Part shown: in pieces, positions 22,346 to 29,287 of the stretch
How positions within the stretch are numbered: the first letter of the stretch is position 1
How the letters are laid out: every line of letters starts with the position of its first letter
DNA from: a virus
IMG/VR virus record: IMGVR_UViG_3300000311_000002
Location: 1-44,759 of that record
DNA length: 44,759 bases
Strand: one strand, 5' to 3'
The notes under the pieces: model-generated
What the model was told of the DNA's origin: nothing
The model's input: only the letters and a program-made list of their open reading frames with translations
Database searches by the model: none
Translations under genes and position numbers: made by a program

Positions 22346-22765
22346 ATGAGAAATAAAGATGTAACTTTTGAAGAGTTGGTTGAAGCTACAGAGAATGGGC
22401 TTCATCCTATGGAAATTATTGAGGCTCAGTTAGGCCAAGATAGAAAAGATGACTTTACGGATGAAAATGTAAAAGTTCGTGAATTCGCTCGAATCGCTGG
22501 CCAATGTGCCGGTGCTGTGCCTAATATAGGTCCTAATTGGATTGATGTTATTGCGACCAGTTTGAGAAAGGCTAATAAAGAAGGTATGAGTGAGCTTATT
22601 CAAATGGCGCAAAGAAACAGAGACCAATATGATAGTACGTCTAAGATTGATGCTGGTGGATCTTACGAGTTATGGAGTAGCATTTTACGGGGATTACTAG
22701 CTGTAAGAACAGATCAGGTCCCCCCAGGTCCAGCATCTATGATAGACAAACCAAACCTGGCGTAA
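22346..22765 (+). CDS. tagged head-module protein, 139 aa
   Basis: The N-terminus VTFEELVEATENGLHPMEII is a divergent tag (helix, NG, helix). The body is helical, with a central AGAVPNIGPNWIDVIATSLR. AGAGGAAAG gives the ribosome site for the chosen ATG. The 98 bases upstream hold no gene and only weak promoter-like AT-rich sequence. The family is unknown. Confidence 0.6.
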   Translation: MRNKDVTFEELVEATENGLHPMEIIEAQLGQDRKDDFTDENVKVREFARIAGQCAGAVPNIGPNWIDVIATSLRKANKEGMSELIQMAQRNRDQYDSTSKIDAGGSYELWSSILRGLLAVRTDQVPPGPASMIDKPNLA

Positions 22766-22766
22766 G

Positions 22767-23000
22767 GTGGCGATTTACCCTGACACCACTGCTTTTGAGC
22801 ACCCCTTAGTTTCTCTTTATGGAGTAAATGAATTGTCATCTATAAAAGATAAAATTGCAGATGCTATTTATAGTATTGAGGGTGCTTTGGCTATATCTAC
22901 CAATTCAGAAGATGGTAATATAGTAAATTTAAAAAATCAAATAATAACAATTAGAAATAGTTTAATAACTTTGCATAGTTCATTAATGCATAGGTTTTAG
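22767..23000 (+). CDS. hypothetical protein, 77 aa (GTG start)
   Basis: A helical protein starting two bases after the upstream stop; the codon is GTG with AAGG just before it. The C-terminal helix is amphipathic. It lies directly before a virion-type beta protein. The family is unknown. Confidence 0.55.
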   Translation: MAIYPDTTAFEHPLVSLYGVNELSSIKDKIADAIYSIEGALAISTNSEDGNIVNLKNQIITIRNSLITLHSSLMHRF

Positions 23001-23026
23001 TTTAAATTGATGGAGGTTAAGATATA

Positions 23027-23926
23027 ATGCAATCAAGTGGACGAAGACAATTATCCGCTCCAAAATGTAGTGCTTTCACTGGGGTAGCCTTAAATGGTAT
23101 CACAACTTCGGCTTTAACGTATAATCACGGGGACTCTTTTATTTCTAGTTCTGGTGGGGTTTCTGCTGGAGCGACTTCAATAGTAGTAGCTGATAACACT
23201 CTTGTTGGTGATGTGAACCCGTTTGCTGCCGCAGACACTATCTACGTTGGATATGGAACGGCTTTACAAGAGGAGCTAACTATTAGTTCTATTAGTTCTT
23301 CTGCTACCACTATTTATGTTGTTGGTAATGTAGTAAACGATCATGCTAATGGTGAGAGAGTTGTAGTTAAAATTGATGAAGCTCCTTATAGACCGGGTAG
23401 TGTTAGTTTGATCAGTGGTGGTTCTACGGTTGTGGCTACCGATGATGGAGCCGGAACTTTGGCAACATCAGGTAACGTAGCTGCTTTTTCTACTGGCACA
23501 GTTGATTATAATACGGGTACGGTTACTGCTACTTTTACGACCAGTGCAAGTTTGACCCTTACTATCAATGGTGACACGCTTGTTGATACTGCAACTGCTG
23601 ACGCTGTTGATGGTAGTGGTTTCCAAAGAAACTTTGAGGTCCTTGGCCTAATGACCCGAGATGCCCCAGAGTTTGTGGTTCTAACCAATCTTGGTGATAC
23701 TGAAGCTGGTGTTTTGGTAGAAGTCTCTAAGGATAAGGGTAGGCACTTTGAGTCTGCCCCCGGTGTAGCTTCTGCTGTTCTACCCCCGTTTGCTCGTAAA
23801 ATGCTGGCAATGCCTTCCGGTTCAGGAAAGAGCGCTGTCAGAATTCGTTGTGGTGCCGAGTCAACCGGAGCTTCTAGCATTGTCGATGTAGACACCATTT
23901 ATGATATCAGTAACAACGGACAGTAA
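23027..23926 (+). CDS. beta-rich virion protein, shares a domain with the capsid protein
   Basis: The 299-residue protein is rich in Ser, Thr, Val and Gly. An N-terminal domain with SAGATSIVVADNTLVGDVNP is followed, at about 122-182, by a beta module with PGSVSLISGG, TDDGAGTL and VDYNTGTVTATF. The C-terminal domain contains FVVLTNLGDTEAGVLVEVS and SAVRIRCGAE. The middle module also occurs inside the major capsid protein. It is probably a decoration, head-fibre or other surface protein. GGAGGTT gives a good ribosome site. Confidence 0.65.
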   Translation: MQSSGRRQLSAPKCSAFTGVALNGITTSALTYNHGDSFISSSGGVSAGATSIVVADNTLVGDVNPFAAADTIYVGYGTALQEELTISSISSSATTIYVVGNVVNDHANGERVVVKIDEAPYRPGSVSLISGGSTVVATDDGAGTLATSGNVAAFSTGTVDYNTGTVTATFTTSASLTLTINGDTLVDTATADAVDGSGFQRNFEVLGLMTRDAPEFVVLTNLGDTEAGVLVEVSKDKGRHFESAPGVASAVLPPFARKMLAMPSGSGKSAVRIRCGAESTGASSIVDVDTIYDISNNGQ

Positions 23927-23950
23927 TCTTGAGGTAGTTTAGGGTAAATA

Positions 23951-24715
23951 ATGCCCATTCAAAAGGACCCCCATCAATCTAACGATACGCAGCCTCAAGC
24001 ACCTTTGGTTTGCCCCAGGTGTGGGGCTGCGTTAAGTCCTGCTGATGGAAAAACTTTTGATTACCCAAAATGTCCTAAATGTGGAGAAGTTATGACTAAT
24101 AATGATAACCAAACTGCCACAGGAACACCTGCAAACATAGATACTAAGAATTTAGTTGCTGGTGAGTCAATCACATGCCCTTATTGTGATGCAGTTAACG
24201 AGGGTTCTCAAGATAATTGTTTTCGTTGCGGCGAATCATTCAACGAAGGTATGAGTAATGATGAGATGAAGGCCAAACCCGAACAACCCGAGCCGGTGGA
24301 ACCCGGTGGGCCTATGCCTGAATATGATCACCCCTTATGCCAGATGTGCGGTGGAATGATTGGACAAAATGAGGAAAACGAAACTATCCATTGCTTCGAT
24401 TGTGGGTTTCACACCGTTTGTGAGGAAGACATAGTTGAAGGATCTACAATGAATATTGAGGATCTACAAGACGCTGCATTTTTTATCACCCATGCTTCTA
24501 GTGTGGATGAAGAGGGTATAAAGTCTCTAGCTAATTATTTGGTTTGGGGACAGTTTGACGAGGCAGAAAATTCTGTTGAAGACCTGGCAAGTAACCCTCC
24601 AAAGTGGCTATCAGAACAGTACCATGAAATGTGGGGTGCTGTTGTAAATCACTTTGGCTGTGAAACGAATAATTCAGCTATTCAACGGTTGCTTGGTGTC
24701 GCCTGTGACCTTTAA
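23951..24715 (+). CDS. protein with three zinc ribbons, 254 aa
   Basis: Three zinc-ribbon modules are visible: CPRCGAAL...CPKCGEVM, CPYCDAVN...CFRCGESF, and CQMCGGMIG...CFDCGF. A helical acidic C-terminus follows (about residues 165-254). Such arrays bind nucleic acid or proteins. The gene lies between virion genes just upstream of the protease-scaffold gene, which suggests a structural or assembly role. No family is assigned. Confidence 0.65.
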   Translation: MPIQKDPHQSNDTQPQAPLVCPRCGAALSPADGKTFDYPKCPKCGEVMTNNDNQTATGTPANIDTKNLVAGESITCPYCDAVNEGSQDNCFRCGESFNEGMSNDEMKAKPEQPEPVEPGGPMPEYDHPLCQMCGGMIGQNEENETIHCFDCGFHTVCEEDIVEGSTMNIEDLQDAAFFITHASSVDEEGIKSLANYLVWGQFDEAENSVEDLASNPPKWLSEQYHEMWGAVVNHFGCETNNSAIQRLLGVACDL

Positions 24716-24726
24716 GGAGTAATACA

Positions 24727-25014
24727 ATGCCCGGAGCATTAAAAAAGAATCAAATTCCTAAACAAGGGAATTCAGGTTCTTTATGGAATAGTTCAAGTTT
24801 TAAAGCGAGACTAGACTCAAACGGGGTTGCATCCCCTATCTCTGCCTCAAACCCACTAAAATCTGGTGATATCGTAGATACTACGATTGGTCTAGGTCAA
24901 GTTGTAGCTGTTAGTGGTTCTAGAGCATCAATAGTCCTTTTATTTGGTAATGGCCCATCAAAAGATGACCCAATGAGACTTGATGTTCAATGTAGTGGTG
25001 TTGAAGCTCTATAA
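24727..25014 (+). CDS. KOW-like small protein, 95 aa
   Basis: A disordered start is followed by a beta barrel-like part (GDIVDTTIGLGQVVAVSGSR, then ASIVLLFG). AAGGAG precedes the ATG. The barrel resembles that of the tagged KOW-like gene near 20.5 kb. The function is unknown; position suggests a head protein. Confidence 0.6.
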   Translation: MPGALKKNQIPKQGNSGSLWNSSSFKARLDSNGVASPISASNPLKSGDIVDTTIGLGQVVAVSGSRASIVLLFGNGPSKDDPMRLDVQCSGVEAL

Positions 25015-25025
25015 ATGAGTCTATT

Positions 25026-26642
25026 ATGGATAATTTAATATTAACTGAAGATTTTAGTGGGTTCATCCCTAATATTTTAGAGTCTGGGCCTAATAAGCCT
25101 TTAAAAATGGAAGGTATTGTTGGGCTTGGAAATTACGTAAACGAAAATAACAGGTACTATAGTGAGTCTGTATTACGTAATGCGTTGGAAAGCCCGAAGC
25201 TAAAAACTATGCTTAAAGAGGGAAGGTGTCTTGGGGAACTTGGGCATCCTAAACCTGAAGTAGGCCCTCAGTTAGAAAGAGCCAGTCACAAGTGGTTAAA
25301 CTTTGTTCTTGATACTAAAGAGGATAAACGTTGCCCAGTATGTGAGTCTGGTCATGGCCCGCATGTGCATTTAAGAGGGACCGAGGTAGTTTTAAGCACC
25401 CCTTATGGCAATGTTTTAAAATCATTAGTAAATGATGGGGTAAAGGTAGAAGCCAGTAGCCGTGGTAGTGGTAAATGTACAGAATCAACTATGAATGGAA
25501 GATTAGTAAACGTAGTTGAAGATGGATATAGTTTTGACTCAGTTGACCACGTTTTATATGCTAGTGCTACCGGGGCTCATACTCTTCCAGTTTCGTCAAT
25601 TAATGGCGGTTCCACAATGAACGCTGGGATGGATGACGTTATAATTTCTGCTGTTGGTAACCTACTTTCTGAAAATTGTTCAGTTAATGAGTTACAGGGA
25701 TATAAAAATGTAGTTTCAGATATGTTAGAAACTTATAAAGGTAGTACTAAATTTGTTTCTAATGCTAGTAGTTTAATTGAATCAATAGATGTTCGTATTT
25801 CCAATTATGGGAATACCTCTGTTCAGGTGCCCAAAAATTACGGTTCCTGGGTTAAAGATAAATTGGAGGTAAATAGAATGAGCGAGACTAAGGAGCACGA
25901 TATCCAATCCCTAGCTAGGGAGTTGGCTGCTTCAGAGGTTCAACGTGTTCGTGATGAATATGAAAGAAGAATTGCTGAAGCCGTTTCTACTATTGACGGC
26001 TTACAGGATGAACTAGAAGCTGTAAATAATAGATATGCTAGAGCCGAAAGTATTGGTAAAGAACTATTATCTCAGGTGAAAGAGCTTCAGATTAAGAACG
26101 AAGCCTACAAAGATCACATTGAGCAAGAATTAAGTGAAGAAGAAGACGAAGAAGGGCATACTCTTTCTGAAAAGTTTGAAGTATCAAAAAAGATAATTGA
26201 TGAGCTAGTTGGTAGAGTTCAAAGACTAATGGTTTATGAAAATAGATCCAATGCCGCTGAGAAGCTATTGGGTGAAACCATTGCTAGAATTCGACGTGAC
26301 CGATTAGTATCTCATGTTGATAATATGCTAGCTAATTCGGGTCTTCCTGAAAGTGTTAGAGGAAAGATCAAGCCAATTATATTAGAAGCAACAACCGCTA
26401 AGGAAGCTAATGAAAAGTTTGCTACTGTTTATAGTGTTCTTAGCGAGGGACTAACAAAAGAAGCGCCAGTTGGTAAAGGTAAGGTATTGACGAATGGAGC
26501 CCTCCCGAAACCAGAATCGGTAACCGAACAAACCCTATCTGAAAAACCAATTGAAGGTCCAGATGAAAATGATGAACTGGATGAGGCCACTTATCAAACA
26601 AAGTTTGCTGAGGGGCTTATGAATAGGTTACTAAACGGATAA
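25026..26642 (+). CDS. prohead protease (gp21-like) fused to scaffold region
   Basis: The 538-residue protein begins with a T4 gp21-type protease (S77). Seen: GNYVNENNRYYSESVL, CLGELGHPKPEVG (catalytic H74), RASHKW and VEASSRGSG (serine 144 or 145). A CPVCxSGHGPHVH insert at about 103-115 looks like a zinc knuckle and is unusual. From about residue 285 the protein is a charged coiled coil typical of a scaffold (gp22-like). T4 keeps these as separate proteins. A strong internal ribosome site and ATG suggest that the scaffold is also made alone. The protease removes the core and trims capsid proteins after LxE or IxE-type sites. Confidence 0.85.
   Translation: MDNLILTEDFSGFIPNILESGPNKPLKMEGIVGLGNYVNENNRYYSESVLRNALESPKLKTMLKEGRCLGELGHPKPEVGPQLERASHKWLNFVLDTKEDKRCPVCESGHGPHVHLRGTEVVLSTPYGNVLKSLVNDGVKVEASSRGSGKCTESTMNGRLVNVVEDGYSFDSVDHVLYASATGAHTLPVSSINGGSTMNAGMDDVIISAVGNLLSENCSVNELQGYKNVVSDMLETYKGSTKFVSNASSLIESIDVRISNYGNTSVQVPKNYGSWVKDKLEVNRMSETKEHDIQSLARELAASEVQRVRDEYERRIAEAVSTIDGLQDELEAVNNRYARAESIGKELLSQVKELQIKNEAYKDHIEQELSEEEDEEGHTLSEKFEVSKKIIDELVGRVQRLMVYENRSNAAEKLLGETIARIRRDRLVSHVDNMLANSGLPESVRGKIKPIILEATTAKEANEKFATVYSVLSEGLTKEAPVGKGKVLTNGALPKPESVTEQTLSEKPIEGPDENDELDEATYQTKFAEGLMNRLLNG
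25878..26642 (+). CDS. nested scaffold protein from internal start
   Basis: In frame with the protease gene, GGAGGT followed eight bases later by ATG would start a 254-residue protein (MSETKEHDIQSLARELAA). It consists of helical coiled coil with an acidic stretch (ELSEEEDEEG). The ribosome site is among the best in the region and lies exactly at the domain border, as in lambda C/Nu3. The separate product would act as the prohead core. It is predicted, not proved. Confidence 0.65.
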   Translation: MSETKEHDIQSLARELAASEVQRVRDEYERRIAEAVSTIDGLQDELEAVNNRYARAESIGKELLSQVKELQIKNEAYKDHIEQELSEEEDEEGHTLSEKFEVSKKIIDELVGRVQRLMVYENRSNAAEKLLGETIARIRRDRLVSHVDNMLANSGLPESVRGKIKPIILEATTAKEANEKFATVYSVLSEGLTKEAPVGKGKVLTNGALPKPESVTEQTLSEKPIEGPDENDELDEATYQTKFAEGLMNRLLNG

Positions 26643-26671
26643 CTTAAAATCATAGGAGGTTTATTTAAATT

Positions 26672-28195
26672 ATGATTTCAGGTAATTCACTTCAAGAAGA
26701 AATGACAGGGCTCCAAGATAACTTTTTAAGTGTTGGAAAAGTCCTATCAGAAAGCAAATGGAGTAATATATGTAATGTTGGCTCCATGGATAATGTTTCT
26801 AAGTATGGCTTAGCTGTCATGCTTGAAAACCTATCTCGTTATATGAATAACATGGATGAAGCTACTAGAGCGGTTAATATCGGCGATTTCCAAAAATACG
26901 CATTCCCGCTTGTAAGGGCAATCTTTCCTGAATTGATTGCTAACTCTTTAGTTTCGGTTCAGCCTATGTTAGGACCGGCAAGTTTGGTTTTCTACATGGA
27001 TTTCGTGTTTGCAACGAATAAGGGATCAGTTCGTCGTGGTGATACCATGATGTCTTCAGTAACCCGTGGTCCAAATCAACTTTCTTATACTTCTCCCCAA
27101 GTTGATTCGGAACCTTTGGTAACTGGTGATGGTTCTACTGTTAGTTGGACAAACCAATCTCTATTATTTACTCCAATCGTTCCCGGTTCTTTAAGTATTA
27201 CTGATGGAGTTCAAACTCTTACTGATGATGGTCAAGGAAATTTAGTTGGCAATACTGGTTCAGGAACCAATACTATTAACTATTCTACCGGCGCATTAAA
27301 TTTCAGTTTTTCCGGTGCTCCTGATAGTGGTAGTGTAGTTGCTGGAACTTGGACATATGATATGGAAGCCAACCCATTGGTACCAGAGGTTGACTTACAG
27401 CTTAACTCGTCTCCGGTTATCGCTAGACCCCGTAAACTTCGGGCAAAGTGGTCGCTTGAGGCTGCCTACAACATGCGTTCATTGCATGGTTTAGAAGCAG
27501 AGGTTGAGTTGACGTCAGTAATTGGTTCTGAAATTCGTTTTGAAATCGACCGAGAAATCATCAACGATTTACAGAATCATGCGGCTGCTGGGTCTGTGTT
27601 CTGGAATAAGGACCTACCACAAGGGGTGTCTTTGGCAGAACAAAAGCTTTCAATGGTTGACTGCCTACAAACTGGTTGTAACGTAATTCACCAGAAGACC
27701 GGTCGTGCAACAGGTACGTGGCTTCTTTGTGGTGAGAGTGTAGCAACCATTGTTGAGACCCTCCCTGGTTTTATTGCTACCCCAGGTCTACCTAATGGTA
27801 TGGTAAAGGGAGCTTACAGAGCGGGTAATTTAAATGGAAAGTGGGAAATTTTTAAGGACCCCTTTTACACTAATAATTACTTCTTAATGGGATTCAAGGG
27901 ACAAAGATTCCTTGAGGCTGGTTATATTTATGCCCCGTATATTCCTCTTTACTCAACTCCAACCATCGTTCTGGACGATTTCGTTGCTCGTAAGGGTCTA
28001 GCGACTCAGTATGGCAAGAAAGCCGTCAACCCACTGTTCTACCTAACAGGACAAATGGGAACTGGAGCACAACTTGAGGCGAAGGCTGGTGTTGCTGCTG
28101 GTACTATTAGTTCCAGTGGTCAAGCACGTTTGACCCACGGTGATGCTGAGGCTGACCTTGGTTTTAGTACGGGTCGAGGGGTTTTTGGAGTATAA
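26672..28195 (+). CDS. major capsid protein (T4 gp23-like)
   Basis: The 507-residue protein is of gp23 length and has its landmarks: AFPLVRAIFPELIANSLVSV then QPMLGPASLVFYMDFVF, and C-terminal IPLYSTPTIVLDDF. The first ~65 residues probably form the region cut off by the prohead protease. At about 146-232 a beta domain with PGSLSITDGV, LTDDGQGNL and INYSTGALNFSF is inserted, like one in the protein at 23.0 kb. AGGAGGT gives a strong ribosome site. It is followed by a strong terminator. Confidence 0.88.
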   Translation: MISGNSLQEEMTGLQDNFLSVGKVLSESKWSNICNVGSMDNVSKYGLAVMLENLSRYMNNMDEATRAVNIGDFQKYAFPLVRAIFPELIANSLVSVQPMLGPASLVFYMDFVFATNKGSVRRGDTMMSSVTRGPNQLSYTSPQVDSEPLVTGDGSTVSWTNQSLLFTPIVPGSLSITDGVQTLTDDGQGNLVGNTGSGTNTINYSTGALNFSFSGAPDSGSVVAGTWTYDMEANPLVPEVDLQLNSSPVIARPRKLRAKWSLEAAYNMRSLHGLEAEVELTSVIGSEIRFEIDREIINDLQNHAAAGSVFWNKDLPQGVSLAEQKLSMVDCLQTGCNVIHQKTGRATGTWLLCGESVATIVETLPGFIATPGLPNGMVKGAYRAGNLNGKWEIFKDPFYTNNYFLMGFKGQRFLEAGYIYAPYIPLYSTPTIVLDDFVARKGLATQYGKKAVNPLFYLTGQMGTGAQLEAKAGVAAGTISSSGQARLTHGDAEADLGFSTGRGVFGV

Positions 28196-28215
28196 TAAAA
28201 CCTAACAAAAAACTT

Positions 28216-28255
28216 AAATGGGGTACTATGGTGTTACACTTGGTACCCCATTTTT
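28216..28255 (+). terminator. intrinsic terminator after capsid gene
   Basis: AAATGGGGTAC pairs with GTACCCCATTT (11 bp, 16-base loop) and is followed by a T run. It closes the capsid transcription unit about 20 bases after the stop codon. Confidence 0.88.
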
Positions 28256-28271
28256 GCTTTAGGAAATAATA

Positions 28272-28715
28272 ATGGCAAAGAAAAATTTCGAAGATCAAGA
28301 AAGCGACAGTAATTTTAATAAAACTAATTATACTATTTTTCATACTCCAGGTGGCCCAGTAAAAGAGGTGGAAGGGGCTAATTTAAAAAAACAATTAGAA
28401 AAGGGGTGGAAACCAGGGAAACCTGTACGAAGTCCGTTAAAACTAATAACAAAGGAAGAGATAGAAAATATAGTGGATTTATTAGTTGAGGGTGAAGATA
28501 TAGATAGTATTTTTGAGTCTGCTTCTGATCATAACTTTAAAAAAGATTTTGGGATATGTGCGTCTAAGGGGTGTAATAAACCGGGTGATTTTACAGCAAC
28601 CTCAAGAGCTGATGGTGGTTTTATAGGGCATTTTTGTAAGGGGTGTAAAGAGTCTGGTAATTTTGATACTGTTAATACTAGTATTAAACCTATTGATAGA
28701 AAAAGTTTGAGATAA
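28272..28715 (+). CDS. zinc-binding protein with internal tag, 147 aa
   Basis: The tag is in the middle (EIENIVDLLVEGEDIDSIFE, about 63-82). It is followed by a zinc-binding domain with CASKGC and FCKGC. The N-terminal part contains IFHTPGGPVKEVEGANLKK. AGGAAATAAT precedes the ATG. It starts the unit after the capsid terminator. The body is unrecognised. Confidence 0.65.
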   Translation: MAKKNFEDQESDSNFNKTNYTIFHTPGGPVKEVEGANLKKQLEKGWKPGKPVRSPLKLITKEEIENIVDLLVEGEDIDSIFESASDHNFKKDFGICASKGCNKPGDFTATSRADGGFIGHFCKGCKESGNFDTVNTSIKPIDRKSLR

Positions 28716-28731
28716 TTATATAGGATTAAAA

Positions 28732-29028
28732 ATGCCCTTTAAACATCGTTCAATTGGCCATGAAGATGAGGAAAGTAGTTTATTTAAGTGGTTAGCAGGT
28801 ATAACCGCTACTTTAATAACTGCCTTAGCTATTGGGGCCTTTGGGTTTGCTTGGAATACAAATTCTAAGTTGATTGAGTTACAGCAACAAGAAAAAGCTA
28901 TAGCAGAACAGAAAGACCAGCATATAAAACATTGGAAGTATGATGCTTTTTTATTGAAACAAATAAATGAATTGAGATTTAAAAATGACTTACCCCCAGT
29001 TACAATGGATTGGGGTAGTAGCGAGTAA
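28732..29028 (+). CDS. small membrane protein, 98 aa
   Basis: One membrane segment (about 21-42, WLAGITATLITALAIGAFGF) is followed by a coiled coil (KLIELQQQEKAIAEQKDQ). Topology could fit a holin- or spanin-like protein or a membrane anchor for head assembly. It has no tag. The family is unknown. Confidence 0.6.
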   Translation: MPFKHRSIGHEDEESSLFKWLAGITATLITALAIGAFGFAWNTNSKLIELQQQEKAIAEQKDQHIKHWKYDAFLLKQINELRFKNDLPPVTMDWGSSE

Positions 29029-29032
29029 TATT

Positions 29033-29275
29033 ATGAGGACAACAACAAAACCAATATCAATTTTAATAAAATCTTTAATTTCTGGTGACTTAACAACCGA
29101 CGAAATTTTTGAGGGTAAGAAACAAAAATTTACTACTATAAAAGTTGGGAGTGCTTTGGATGCATTAGGAAGTGTTAGAAAACCTATTCCAAAACCTACT
29201 GAAATTTTACGGGCAGAAAAAGGAAAAGGAAGCTATCGAAGGAGACCAAAGCATAGAAGACCATATGAGGGATAG
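29033..29275 (+). CDS. tagged basic protein, 80 aa
   Basis: The N-terminus ISILIKSLISGDLTTDEIFE matches the shared tag. The rest is highly basic (KGSYRRRPKHRRPYEG at the end), as expected of a protein packed with DNA. I chose the ATG after the upstream stop. The combination recalls T4 internal proteins, which are small, basic and tagged. Identity as an internal head protein is inference. Confidence 0.6.
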   Translation: MRTTTKPISILIKSLISGDLTTDEIFEGKKQKFTTIKVGSALDALGSVRKPIPKPTEILRAEKGKGSYRRRPKHRRPYEG

Positions 29276-29287
29276 TTAGGAGTAGTA

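Noticed and set aside
23506-23898. Antisense open frame opposite the beta-rich virion protein
   Set aside because: The + strand frame has a ribosome site and clear beta repeats shared with the capsid protein. The antisense product is a Ser/Val/Pro-rich shadow.
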